Part shown: piece after piece, positions 15,993 through 24,495 of the stretch
How the letters are laid out: every line of letters begins with the position of its first letter
Numbering within the stretch: position 1 is the first letter of the stretch
Assembly: GCF_001028175.1 (NCBI RefSeq)
Contig: NZ_AEJF01000135.1
Span: forward strand, 1-58,504
Source: Caballeronia mineralivorans PML1(12)
GTDB lineage: Bacteria > Pseudomonadota > Gammaproteobacteria > Burkholderiales > Burkholderiaceae
DNA: 58,504 nt
Direction of reading: 5' to 3'
The notes under the pieces: model-generated
Databases searched by the model: none
What the model was told of the DNA's origin: nothing
Seen by the model: the letters and a program-made list of their open reading frames with translations, nothing else
Made by a program: the position numbers and the translations under genes

Positions 15993-16703
15993 ATGAGCGG
16001 TGCAGTTGGAAAGGTATCGTCAAGATCCGCGTTCGCCATGTGTGTTGTCACGATTGCCTTGGGCATGGCAGCGACCGCTCGTGCTGACGACATGATGGCC
16101 GGGAAAACGATCGCCACGCAGGGCACCGCGAAGGGCGTCGCAGCGTGCATCAGTTGCCACGGTGCGAAGGGCGAAGGCAATGCTGCGGCCGGCTTTCCCC
16201 GGCTAGCCGGTGTCAACGCTTCCTATCTTTCCGGACAGTTATCGGCGTTCGCCAATGGAGAACGCCAGAGCACCATCATGCAGCCGTTCGCCAAGCTGTT
16301 GTCGTCGAATGGGCGCAGTGCCGTCGCGCTTTACTTCAGCGCTCTGCCGCCGCCTGCGGGAATAAAAACCAACGACCGTACTGCGATCAAACCATCGGAC
16401 ATTGGCGCATGGATCGCCACCCGGGGCCGATGGGATCAGGGCCTTCCCGCATGCGCGCAATGCCACGGCCCTGGAGGCATTGGCGTGGGCGTGACGTTTC
16501 CACCGCTCGCGGGCCAGCCGGCAGCGTATATCGAGAGCCAGTTGCACGGCTGGAAAAAGGGCGCCAGGCCGCCCGGTCCGATGGCGCTGATGCCGGTTAT
16601 CGTGAGCAAGCTGTCCGATACGGACATCTCGGCGGTAGCCGCTTACTACGCAGGCAATGCCGGACCCTCTGACAACGCGGCGCCGACCGGGAGCAAGCAA
16701 TGA
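15993..16703 (+). CDS. Diheme c-type cytochrome (cytochrome c4-like)
   Basis: 236 residues. A signal peptide (hydrophobic core VVTIALGMAATARA, cleavage after ARA) is followed by two class I cytochrome c domains. The heme motifs are CISCH (C52-H56) and CAQCH (C154-H158), and distal methionines are available in each domain. The two-domain layout fits cytochrome c4, a periplasmic electron carrier. The next gene, a TsdA-type enzyme, overlaps it by four bases (ATGA), so this protein is the likely electron acceptor of the thiosulfate dehydrogenase, handing electrons to the oxidase. Confidence 0.9.
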   Translation: MSGAVGKVSSRSAFAMCVVTIALGMAATARADDMMAGKTIATQGTAKGVAACISCHGAKGEGNAAAGFPRLAGVNASYLSGQLSAFANGERQSTIMQPFAKLLSSNGRSAVALYFSALPPPAGIKTNDRTAIKPSDIGAWIATRGRWDQGLPACAQCHGPGGIGVGVTFPPLAGQPAAYIESQLHGWKKGARPPGPMALMPVIVSKLSDTDISAVAAYYAGNAGPSDNAAPTGSKQ

Positions 16704-17629
16704 TCAGTCAATCCTGGCGCTCTAAAGGAATGCTCACCGGATTGCTCGTCATAGCGTCCGGTGCAATGGGCGGCATCGCCTACGCAGCTGAAGGCTCGAC
16801 GCCCGGCTCCGCGCCGAAGCCTTCCGCGCCATCGGCTGCGAAAGCGTTCGTGCCACCCGCCGAAGCAGCGATGCCAACGGACGAGTTTGGAAAATCGATC
16901 AAGTTAGGCGAGCAGATCTTTACTCACACGCAGGAATTTGCGGGGAAGTACGTTGGCAACTCATTAAATTGTGCAAGTTGCCATCTGGACGCGGGCCGCA
17001 AACCAGACTCAAGCCCACTTTGGGCGGCGTATCTCGTGTATCCGGCGTATCGAAGCAAGAACGGGCACGTCAATTCATTTGCCGAACGTTTGCAGGGATG
17101 TTTTCGCTACAGCATGAACGGCAAGGCGCCGCCGCTTGGCGATCCCGTGCTCGTCGCACTCGAGACTTACGCCTTCTGGCTGGCGAAAGGAGCGCCGGTC
17201 GGCGAAAAGCTTCCTGGGCAGGGATACCCCAAGCTTCCCGCGCCGGCGCTGAAAGCCGACTACACGCGCGGCAGTCAGGTCTACGCGCAACACTGCGCGT
17301 TGTGCCATGCAGCGCACGGGCAGGGACAGTCGAGCGGAGGCAAGGCGGTTTTCCCGCCGCTTTGGGGCGCGCATTCTTTTAACTGGGGCGCAGGGATGGG
17401 CGAAATTCAAAACGCTGCTGGGTTCGTCAAGGCGAACATGCCGCTGGGCTTGGGCAATACGCTGACCGACCAGCAGGCGTGGGACGTTGCAACGTTCATG
17501 GATAGCCAGGAGCGGCCCCAGGATCCTCGCTTTACCGGTTCCGTCGAAGCGACCCGTGCGAAATACCACGACTCACCCAATTCGATGTACGGGGAAAAGA
17601 TCAACGGCCGGGTATTGGGAGCGCCTTGA
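16700..17629 (+). CDS. tsdA: Diheme thiosulfate dehydrogenase-like cytochrome (TsdA family)
   Basis: 309 residues. A signal peptide ending near AYAAE and a Pro/Ala-rich linker precede two heme domains: CASCH (C91-H95) and CALCH (C199-H203). Between them, FAERLQGCFRYSMNGKAPP contains Cys134, the residue that gives TsdA its unusual His/Cys heme ligation at the active site. TsdA joins two thiosulfates to tetrathionate in the periplasm, or the reverse. Translation is coupled to the upstream cytochrome through an ATGA overlap. The His/Cys motif makes the family call strong; the physiological direction is not shown. Confidence 0.9.
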   Translation: MISQSWRSKGMLTGLLVIASGAMGGIAYAAEGSTPGSAPKPSAPSAAKAFVPPAEAAMPTDEFGKSIKLGEQIFTHTQEFAGKYVGNSLNCASCHLDAGRKPDSSPLWAAYLVYPAYRSKNGHVNSFAERLQGCFRYSMNGKAPPLGDPVLVALETYAFWLAKGAPVGEKLPGQGYPKLPAPALKADYTRGSQVYAQHCALCHAAHGQGQSSGGKAVFPPLWGAHSFNWGAGMGEIQNAAGFVKANMPLGLGNTLTDQQAWDVATFMDSQERPQDPRFTGSVEATRAKYHDSPNSMYGEKINGRVLGAP

Positions 17630-18125
17630 AGATGGCTTTGTCGCGATGGAGATGGTCCGCGCGCAGGCGCCTACACAATGCGCTGCGTATAAGCCGGCAG
17701 ATCCGGCTCGGGCAGCATGGCCAGCACCATCGTCGAATCGTGGTTGCTGCGTCAGGCGCGCATGAATTCGTTCCAGCGGCGCACCAGGTAGTTATGCTCG
17801 TCCATCACGGAATCCCACACGGCGATACGGCCCATGCACGCAACGTAATTGCCGCCGTCGCGCTGCTGGCCCGCGGTGACCAGATGCTTGCTGGTCGGCG
17901 CGGGCAGTTCCGCCGCGGCGGGTCGTTTTGAGATGTGGGAAAAGGTGCGTTGCCGAGGAGGTGACGATTGGTTAGGGCGGTGGGCAAGCTAAGCCAATGG
18001 GTCGCTAGGCAGCGGTAACTGCACACCGCCGATAACGTCGGTGATTTGCATGAGGACCGCTTTTCCGCCCGCGCGGGAGCCGACCCGGCCGAACATTGTT
18101 CCTGTTTTGGGGTTCACCGATCCTT
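17630..18125. other. Gap between the sulfur locus and the HxlR gene
   Basis: About 500 bp without an intact gene. A short open stretch on the minus strand (17752-17930) has coding-like codon use. The rest shows nothing recognisable. Confidence 0.5.
17752..17930 (-). pseudogene. Possible C-terminal gene remnant, unidentified
   Basis: On the minus strand this reads TSKHLVTAGQQRDGGNYVAC, then MGRIAVWDSVMDEHNYLVRR and WNEFMRA before a TGA at 17752-17754. Codons are strongly GC-ending, as in real genes here. There is no start codon or ribosome-binding site, and an in-frame TAG lies upstream at about 17990. I do not recognise the family. It looks like the 3' end of a deleted gene. Confidence 0.35.
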
Positions 18126-18527
18126 CTACGCTTCCAGCACCCGCGCACTCAGAATGCGCGAGAGATTCACCTCGATCCAGTCCGCCAGCGAAGTGACTTG
18201 CCGCGCGACCTCCTCACCCAGCGGCGTCAGCCGATAGTCCACATGCGGCGGCACCTCCTCGTACGCGGTGCGTATCACGAAGCCATCGGCCACCAGCCAC
18301 TGCAAAGTCTGCGCGAGCATCTTTTCGCTCACGCCATCCACCTTCCGACGCAGATCGCTGAAACGGCATGTCTGGTCCAGCAACACCATCAAGACGAGCA
18401 CGCCCCATCGGCTGGTGACATGCTTGAGCACCTCCCTCGACGGGCAGTCCGCCGACAGCAATTCGCCGCGGCGCACCTGGTCCGACAACGGGACGCCGTC
18501 GCGGGGGAAATCAACGTCTGAGCCCAT
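18126..18527 (-). CDS. HxlR-family transcriptional regulator (QorR/YtfH-like)
   Basis: 133 residues. The winged-helix domain has CPSREVLKHVTSRWGVLVLM, CRFSDLRRKVDGVSEKMLAQ and PPHVDYRLTPLGEEV, all standard HxlR features. Cys28, just before the first helix, matches the redox-sensing cysteine of QorR/HypR-type members. It is divergent from an NmrA-like quinone reductase gene. The intergenic region has two TACTTAC direct repeats 18 bp apart, so it probably represses both genes until oxidised by a quinone or electrophile. Confidence 0.92.
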   Translation of the reverse strand: MGSDVDFPRDGVPLSDQVRRGELLSADCPSREVLKHVTSRWGVLVLMVLLDQTCRFSDLRRKVDGVSEKMLAQTLQWLVADGFVIRTAYEEVPPHVDYRLTPLGEEVARQVTSLADWIEVNLSRILSARVLEA

Positions 18528-18616
18528 GGATACTTACCTCGGCGTACGTACTTACGAAAAGTTAGTTTATCCGATACGGTACGGCTTCTGTTGTCATTTC
18601 CTCCAGGAGTTTGATC
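18528..18616. promoter_or_regulatory. HxlR operator region
   Basis: The short divergent promoter contains TACTTAC at 18531-18537 and 18549-18555, with further TAC-rich half sites (GTACGTACTTACG). TACTTAC-type sites are known for HxlR regulators of quinone reductase genes. A CAGGAG ribosome-binding site precedes the plus-strand gene. Confidence 0.5.
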
Positions 18617-19471
18617 ATGATCGTCGTCACCGGAGCTACGGGCCAACTCGGCCGACTCGTTATCCAGGCATTGTTGAAGACCCAACCCGCAAGCGAAATC
18701 GTTGCTGCCGTTCGCAGTCCGGAGAAGGTCGCCGACCTCGCCGCGTTGGGCGTGCAAGTCCGGCGCGCCGACTATAACGAACCCGCCACGCTCGACGCTG
18801 CCTTCGAGGGCGCGGACAAATTGCTGCTGATCTCATCGAGTGAAATTGGCTGGCGCGCGGTCCAGCATCGCGCCGCTATCGAAGCGGCGAAACGCAGCGG
18901 CGTCGAATTGATCGGCTATACCAGCGTGCTGCACGCCGACACGACGCCGCTGGGACTGGCCGCCGAACATCGCGAAACCGAAGCGGCATTGCGCGCGTCG
19001 GCGGTACCGTTCGTTTTGCTACGTAACGGCTGGTACACCGAGAACTACACGCACAGCCTGGCCTCCGCGCTCGAACACGGCGCGATCCTTGGCTGCGCGG
19101 GGAACGGCAGGATTGCGTCCGCGGCGCGTGCGGACTACGCGGAGGCAGCAGCGATCGTGATGACACGCGACGCGCAAGCGGGATGCGTCTATGAACTGGC
19201 CGGCGATACCGCGTACACCCTCGCCGATCTCGCCGCCGAGGTGACACGGCAATCGGGCAAGAAGGTCGAGTACCGCAATCTCTCCGAGCCGGAATATAAG
19301 GAGGCATTGATCGAAGTTGGATTACCGGAGGCTGTGGCCGAGCTGTTGTCGGATTCGGACACAGGCGCATCGAAAAGAGCGCTCTTCGATGACGGTCATC
19401 AATTGAGTACGCTCCTCGGCCGGCCGACAACTCCGTTGGCGGCCGTGGTTGCCGCGGCTCTCGCGGCGTAA
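18617..19471 (+). CDS. NmrA-like NAD(P)H-binding protein, quinone oxidoreductase 2 (QOR2/YtfG) type
   Basis: 284 residues. The N-terminal NAD(P)H motif is VTGATGQLGRLVIQALLK, and KLLLISSSEIGWRAVQHRAA with FVLLRNGWYTENYT are characteristic of YtfG/QOR2 proteins. These reduce quinones with NADPH and need no zinc or flavin. The ATG at 18617 follows CAGGAG closely; a TTG six bases earlier is less likely. Pairing with a divergent HxlR gene repeats the E. coli ytfG-ytfH arrangement, which supports a role in quinone or electrophile detoxification. Confidence 0.9.
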   Translation: MIVVTGATGQLGRLVIQALLKTQPASEIVAAVRSPEKVADLAALGVQVRRADYNEPATLDAAFEGADKLLLISSSEIGWRAVQHRAAIEAAKRSGVELIGYTSVLHADTTPLGLAAEHRETEAALRASAVPFVLLRNGWYTENYTHSLASALEHGAILGCAGNGRIASAARADYAEAAAIVMTRDAQAGCVYELAGDTAYTLADLAAEVTRQSGKKVEYRNLSEPEYKEALIEVGLPEAVAELLSDSDTGASKRALFDDGHQLSTLLGRPTTPLAAVVAAALAA

Positions 19472-19823
19472 TCGCGGGTTATCTAGATAGGGATGGTGCG
19501 GGTCGGTCGGTGATTCAGACCGGCTTGCACGATTCTCATCCAGCTCTCGTTGCGCTGAACGATACATCGCAAGGCTCGACTCGCGGTGCCACTCCACTCA
19601 TCAGCTTTAGTTTTCCACCCAGCGTCCGGATGCGGACACTTCGGTCTTCTCTACTCCCTCTGATTCTATTTGGAGCTCGGTCATAGCGCGTCGACCACCG
19701 ACGACGCACGACCATCACTCACCCTGCTCTGTACACTTATCAGATGTAGCGTTTTTTGTTGTCAAACCGCCCATGCGCTGGTAGCCTCCTTCCAAGCTAT
19801 TGAAACCAAAGCATAAATAACTC
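19472..19823. other. Intergenic region upstream of the recombinase gene
   Basis: About 350 bp. No gene, repeat or clear terminator was recognised. GC content falls towards the end, and the last 100 bp, with TTATCAGATGTAGCGTTTTT-type sequence, probably hold the recombinase promoter. Confidence 0.45.
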
Positions 19824-21746
19824 ATGTCGGCTGCTTCGCCTACGTCATCTGTCCACAATCTCGAGAACCGCTCGTCAATCAAGCGGCTCACGCGCGAACA
19901 TTTCGCGCTGTACCGCGGTTATCTGGATGGCGTTTCGATCGAACAGCTACATGCGACCTACGGCGACGCCACTACCGACGTCCGTGCCACCCGCCGCCTC
20001 ATCGAACTTCTACGCGACACGCTGTCCGGCGCTGCACGCCGCACGCGCGATGTCGAAGCCACGCATCTTCTGCGCCTCAGGCCGGGCAGCATTCCAGAAG
20101 CACAACGGTTGGCAGCAAGCGAAATGCCAACGCTGGAGGCCTATCGCGAAGCTGTCGATCCAAACGGTTTTCACAGCGAAGCCGAGCTTCTGGAGCTTTA
20201 TCGAGCGGAGTTTCCGCTGGAAAACGCGCCGGGAGTCGACCGGCGCACGACCCGGAATGCGCGTCTGCGCCGGCGCCAGGTCGACGCGCTCGCTCGCATG
20301 GAAGTCAGTCTGGTCCAGGCGCCGCAGCGTGACCACCCTGTCGCGAGCTGGCTCGAACCCGCGATTGCCGGCCGGCTTCAACGCACTGGCATCCATACGC
20401 TTGCCGACCTCCTCGGATTTGTCGAGCAGCGCGGCCACCGCTGGCATGCAAGCGTGCCGCGCGTCGGGCCGAAAGCGGCGCGCCGCATTGTCGACTGGCT
20501 TGCTCTTCACGCCGATTCGCTGCGTCATACGCTGTCGAAGCGCGCGGTCACGCCGCGCCGGCGCTTGTCCAGCAGCGATCCGGGACTTGCACGGCCTCGC
20601 CAGAGTGGCATCGTTCCGATCGAATCGCTTGATGTACCCGCGGAAATCGACGGATCGAATGGCACGAACCGGGCGCGTAACCTCATTTTTCAATGTTCGC
20701 TGAACACAGATTTGCAGGCAATCGATGCATGGCTCGCCACGCGTCAACACAGCCCGCACACCGCGCGCGCTTACCGGCGGGAGGGGGAGCGGCTACTTCT
20801 GTGGGCGGTCAATGAGAAGAACAAGGCGCTCTCGTCGCTGGATAACATCGACTGTGCGCAGTACATCGAGACGTTTTTGGCCGACCCTCAGCCGGCTGCC
20901 CGCTGGGTGGGGAGCGCGAAAATCGAGCGTTTTCATCCCGATTGGCGGCCTTTTGTCGGCGGTCTCTCCGACCGTAGCCGGGAAACCGCGCGTGCGATTC
21001 TCCACGCGATGGGCCAATGGCTAGTCGACCAGAACTATTGGGCGAGCAATCCGTTTTCGGGTTCCCCGGCAGTGGCGATCGACGCGCGCATCGACGTTTC
21101 GGGGCGTTCCCTTGACCATAAGCAGTGGCAAAGCGTGGTTCGGGCGACGTCTCGCGACCGGTATTCTCAACGAGAATTGCGTGACTATCTGGCGCTGAAC
21201 CTTGCCTATTCGACTGGGCTCCGCCGAGCGGAATTGGCCTATGCCACGACTGGCCGGCTTACCCATACGGCGCTGAGAAGCACAATAGACAAAGGCTGGC
21301 AGTTAGCCGTACCCGGAAAAGGCTGCGCGGCGCGGATCATCCCGGTCCCGCAGGCCGTGATGGAACTGATTTTTGAGAGTCTGCGAGCCCGCGGTTTGCC
21401 CGGGGATCCTGGCGCGTGTCCAGTCGATACCCCGCTTCTCGCGCATTTCCGTACCGGCAAATCACTCACGCCCGATGGCCTTGGGCAGGTATTCCGTCGG
21501 CTGTTCTCCTGGACCGCCCCCCTTTCGACGGCGCAAAGCCTGGCCGATTTGCGTAATCGCCCTAATGCCAGCACGCATTGGATCCGCCATACCCACTCGC
21601 ACTACGCGCTCGAAAGCGGCGCGGATTGCCGGGAGGTTCAAGCTCGCCTCGGCCACGCGAACCTTTCGACGACGCTTCTTTATGTGAAAGCTCGTCGCCA
21701 TGGTCAGGTCGCGAGCGGTAAAACCGGTGTTCTGCCGAATCGATAA
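19824..21746 (+). CDS. Tyrosine site-specific recombinase with DUF3701 N-terminal domain
   Basis: 640 residues. The N-terminal half (to about residue 240) is the DUF3701 region, starting LTREHFALYRGYLDGVSIEQ and ending with a helix-hairpin-helix-like VPRVGPKAARRIVDWL. A SAM-like core-binding domain follows (about 290-410), then the catalytic domain. Catalytic residues are Arg467 or 468 in STGLRRAEL, H585 and R588 in HWIRHTH, H611 in LGHANLS and the nucleophile Y620 in LLYVKAR. Large DUF3701 recombinases are typically encoded beside parAB on Burkholderiaceae megaplasmids and chromids. Resolution of replicon multimers or integration are both possible roles; no dif-like site was identified. Confidence 0.93.
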   Translation: MSAASPTSSVHNLENRSSIKRLTREHFALYRGYLDGVSIEQLHATYGDATTDVRATRRLIELLRDTLSGAARRTRDVEATHLLRLRPGSIPEAQRLAASEMPTLEAYREAVDPNGFHSEAELLELYRAEFPLENAPGVDRRTTRNARLRRRQVDALARMEVSLVQAPQRDHPVASWLEPAIAGRLQRTGIHTLADLLGFVEQRGHRWHASVPRVGPKAARRIVDWLALHADSLRHTLSKRAVTPRRRLSSSDPGLARPRQSGIVPIESLDVPAEIDGSNGTNRARNLIFQCSLNTDLQAIDAWLATRQHSPHTARAYRREGERLLLWAVNEKNKALSSLDNIDCAQYIETFLADPQPAARWVGSAKIERFHPDWRPFVGGLSDRSRETARAILHAMGQWLVDQNYWASNPFSGSPAVAIDARIDVSGRSLDHKQWQSVVRATSRDRYSQRELRDYLALNLAYSTGLRRAELAYATTGRLTHTALRSTIDKGWQLAVPGKGCAARIIPVPQAVMELIFESLRARGLPGDPGACPVDTPLLAHFRTGKSLTPDGLGQVFRRLFSWTAPLSTAQSLADLRNRPNASTHWIRHTHSHYALESGADCREVQARLGHANLSTTLLYVKARRHGQVASGKTGVLPNR

Positions 21747-21994
21747 CAGCAAGAAATTCCTCGCCGGCGCTTGAATCTGCAGACCTAAAGCGCCGCAAAA
21801 CCCCCAATTCGCCTCAAGTCTTTTCTCATCTTTTTCCCCGAAGTCCAACAACCACGTGCCTTTGCGGCCATCGCGGTCCGGCAAAGTTTACTTGCGTTTA
21901 CTCCGTATACCTCTTAGTCTTCGGTTACCGTCGGTTCTACCTTTTCAGGGAGAATCCACGTTTTTGGTAGAACCAGAGCCACCGGGAAGAACGC
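21747..21994 (+). promoter_or_regulatory. parA control region with helically phased repeats
   Basis: The 248-bp gap holds GTTTACT at 21886 and 21896, and TCGGTT at 21921 and 21931. Both pairs are spaced exactly 10 bp apart. A perfect 9-bp inverted repeat follows: GGTTCTACC (21933-21941) and GGTAGAACC (21966-21974). The inverted repeat ends 20 bp before the parA start. Such an arrangement fits an autoregulatory operator bound by ParA (through its N-terminal HTH) or ParB. A transcript hairpin is the alternative. Confidence 0.6.
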
Positions 21995-23191
21995 ATGGAT
22001 ATTAACCTTTCGACGCCACCCATCGAGGTGACGCCGGACGACCTCGTCAATTTGGCGGCTCGTTCCGCGAAAATGCTCGAGCGAATTCGCACTCAAATGC
22101 TCCAGCCGTTCCCACGGAAGGTTGCCCCGGCGTTCCCGAGCGGCAAACTGCAGGAACTATGCGGCATTGACAAAGCGCGCTTCTCCTATCTGATCAAGAA
22201 AGGAGAACTGCCGCAAGGCACCCAGGAAAAACCTGGAGCCGCGCGGCAATTCACGCTCGCCGAAACCATTGAATGGGTCAAGGCGGAACGCAAGCCAAGA
22301 CAGCGTCCGCCTGGAAAAGACGGAAAGGTCATAGCGATCGGCAACTTCAAGGGCGGCGTGACTAAAACCACGACGTCGATGGTGCTGGCGCAGGGCCTGT
22401 CTCTGCGTCACGGCCGCCGGGTTCTTCATATAGATATGGATCCCCAAGGGAGCGCCACAACGCTCTACGGCATCAACCCGCACGCGGAAATCAACGGCGA
22501 CCAGACCATTCTGCCGTTGATCGAGGCCTACGTGAGCGGCGAAACCTTTGATATGAAGGATTTGCCCATGCAAACGTATTGGGAAAACCTCGACCTGATC
22601 CCGTCGTCTACCGATCTGTTCAATGCCGAATTCATGCTGCCGGCGCGCGTCCACGCGTCACCGAGCGCCAAATTCTGGAACGTGCTGAACGACGGGCTCA
22701 AGGAACTCAAGCACGAGTACGACTACATCATCATCGATACCGCGCCCACGTTGAGTTACCTCACCATCAACGCACTTTTCGCGGCGGACGGAGTCATTGT
22801 GCCGGTGATGCCGGACACGCTCTCGTTCGCATCGATGGTTCAGTTCTGGTCGCTTTTCTCGGACATGGTCTCCGGCATGAAGCAGTTTGGGGAATCGGCG
22901 GACGAGGCCAAGGTGTTCGATTTCATCGACATCCTGGTGACGCGCATGCCGAATAAGGCGAACGCATCCATTGTCCGCGACTGGGTTATCACGACCTATG
23001 GCGAGCGTGTCTTGCCGGTCGAAATCCCGGAAACCGACCTTGCGCGCACGACCACCAACGATTTTTCCACGGTGTACGACTTCCCGAACTACGACGGCAA
23101 TGCCGCGACGCTTCGACGAATCCGCGTGCCCTATGACCAGGTGGTGGATTTGATCGACAGCAAGGTTTGTTACCTCTGGGACAAGGAGTAA
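21995..23191 (+). CDS. parA: ParA-type partition ATPase with N-terminal DNA-binding domain
   Basis: 398 residues. An N-terminal helix-turn-helix-like region (about 50-100: LQELCGIDKARFSYLIKKGE) precedes the ATPase. The deviant Walker A is GNFKGGVTKTTT (116-127), IDMDPQGSATTLYG is the A' motif, and YDYIIIDTAPTLSYLTIN is Walker B. The long N-terminal domain makes it a type Ia (P1/F-like) ParA, which usually represses its own operon. It is followed 2 bp later by parB. With parB and rep it defines a plasmid- or chromid-type replicon. Confidence 0.95.
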   Translation: MDINLSTPPIEVTPDDLVNLAARSAKMLERIRTQMLQPFPRKVAPAFPSGKLQELCGIDKARFSYLIKKGELPQGTQEKPGAARQFTLAETIEWVKAERKPRQRPPGKDGKVIAIGNFKGGVTKTTTSMVLAQGLSLRHGRRVLHIDMDPQGSATTLYGINPHAEINGDQTILPLIEAYVSGETFDMKDLPMQTYWENLDLIPSSTDLFNAEFMLPARVHASPSAKFWNVLNDGLKELKHEYDYIIIDTAPTLSYLTINALFAADGVIVPVMPDTLSFASMVQFWSLFSDMVSGMKQFGESADEAKVFDFIDILVTRMPNKANASIVRDWVITTYGERVLPVEIPETDLARTTTNDFSTVYDFPNYDGNAATLRRIRVPYDQVVDLIDSKVCYLWDKE

Positions 23192-23193
23192 GC

Positions 23194-24156
23194 ATGTCTA
23201 CAGCAGCGAAACAAAAGGCGAAGGCAGCGGGTATTCGTCTTGACGACGACAGTGCAGACACGCCTTCGGAGCCGGTCCTGCCGCGTACCGCGCCTGGGCA
23301 ACTGATCGGCCTTCAAGGTCGAGTGCACAGCCAGCAAGCGGAAATCGACAAACTGAAACGAGCGCTTGAACAGCGAGCGCCCGGCAAGCTGCCGCTGGAC
23401 AAGCTGCATGAAATTCCAGGGCGGCGGCGAAAGCTCGCCCCTGCAGAGTACGCCGAACTTAAAGCAAACCTGACGGCTTATCCTCTCGCTCAGCCTATTA
23501 CGGTGCGCGAGCGCCACGATGGCGAGTACGACATCGTGGCGGGGCATAACCGCGCTTCGGTGTATCGCGAGCTTGGACGCACGGAAATCGACGGCATCGT
23601 GCTGGACATCGATGCGTCGATGGTCGAGTACGCAGCATTCTTTTCCAACCTCCTATCGCCGACACTTTCCGATTTCGAGAAGTTCTGGGGCTTTAAATCA
23701 CTTCAGGACTCGACCGGAATTACGAAAGAAGATTTAGCAAAGGCAGCCGGCATCAGCGACTCGCACGTCGGACGGATCATGAAGTTTGATCTACTTCCCG
23801 ATGAATGTAAGGAACTGCTGTCGGCCCGCCCGGAACGATTGGGAAGCAACGCTGCAGAGCAGATGGCGAAGGCGGTGGCTGAGGGTCGGGTGGACAAGGT
23901 TAAAGCAGCGATCGAGCGACTCTTGGCCGACGATACATACACTCAGGCTCAGGCGGTTGCGGCTACGAAACCGGATCGACTACCCCGTGAAAGACATGAG
24001 CCCTTGGTTGTCAAACGGGGCGCGAAGAAGGTTTGCCAGATTTCAGCGCGAAACGGCGTTGTCGGCGTGTCGTTCTCCGGCAAAGCGGCTGATGAAGCAG
24101 AGCACTGGGCTGAACGAATTCACGCTTTTATCGAGTCGGAACTCGAAAAACAGTAA
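23194..24156 (+). CDS. parB: ParB-type centromere-binding partition protein
   Basis: About 320 residues. A predicted coiled stretch (LQGRVHSQQAEIDKLKRALE) near residue 45 is followed by the ParB N-terminal domain with YDIVAGHNRASVYRELGRTE, equivalent to the CTPase motif. The helix-turn-helix is ITKEDLAKAAGISDSHVGRI, near residue 185. The ATG at 23194 has AAGGAG at the right spacing and begins 2 bp after the parA stop. A palindrome beginning immediately after its stop codon, repeated 84 bp later, is a candidate binding site for it. Confidence 0.94.
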   Translation: MSTAAKQKAKAAGIRLDDDSADTPSEPVLPRTAPGQLIGLQGRVHSQQAEIDKLKRALEQRAPGKLPLDKLHEIPGRRRKLAPAEYAELKANLTAYPLAQPITVRERHDGEYDIVAGHNRASVYRELGRTEIDGIVLDIDASMVEYAAFFSNLLSPTLSDFEKFWGFKSLQDSTGITKEDLAKAAGISDSHVGRIMKFDLLPDECKELLSARPERLGSNAAEQMAKAVAEGRVDKVKAAIERLLADDTYTQAQAVAATKPDRLPRERHEPLVVKRGAKKVCQISARNGVVGVSFSGKAADEAEHWAERIHAFIESELEKQ

Positions 24157-24323
24157 TCCCTAGTAGGGAACTGCTTTAAATCAATGACTTAGCGTGCAGC
24201 ACACCAGCAACTCGAAGTCCTGATCTTGACGCTCAAGACTTCCCTAGTAGGGAATCGTTAAAAATCATGGACTTAACCAAACGACCGAGAACGATCATGA
24301 ACTGATTTCAACGCAGGAAAAAC
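24157..24323. repeat. Candidate centromere/iteron cluster between parB and rep
   Basis: The palindrome TCCCTAGTAGGGA occurs at 24157-24169 and 24241-24253. Each is followed by related AT-rich sequence: TTTAAATCAATGACTTAGC and TTAAAAATCATGGACTTAAC. A third, weaker match, GATCATGAACTGATT, starts near 24293. Two long direct repeats 84 bp apart with a palindromic head suit ParB or Rep binding. No other copy of TCCCTAGTAGGGA was found by eye in the window. Confidence 0.6.
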
Positions 24324-24353
24324 AAAAGCCTTCGGCGGGAACCGAAGGCTTTT
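24324..24353. terminator. Strong bidirectional Rho-independent terminator
   Basis: AAAAGCCTTCGG and CCGAAGGCTTTT form a perfect 12-bp stem with a 6-base loop, with A and T runs on the two sides. It separates parAB from rep, so rep must have its own promoter in the following 120 bp. Confidence 0.85.
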
Positions 24354-24495
24354 GAGTAATCGGGCTTCGCTGTCGCTTGCCCACCGCTGCATTTCTCCGA
24401 CGGGAATCGGATAAAGGCCCAACACCTCGAAGTGTAGCGGATAGCGATCGGCAGTCAAGCGTTTCTCTTCCATTTTGAAGAAATGGACGTGTGAC

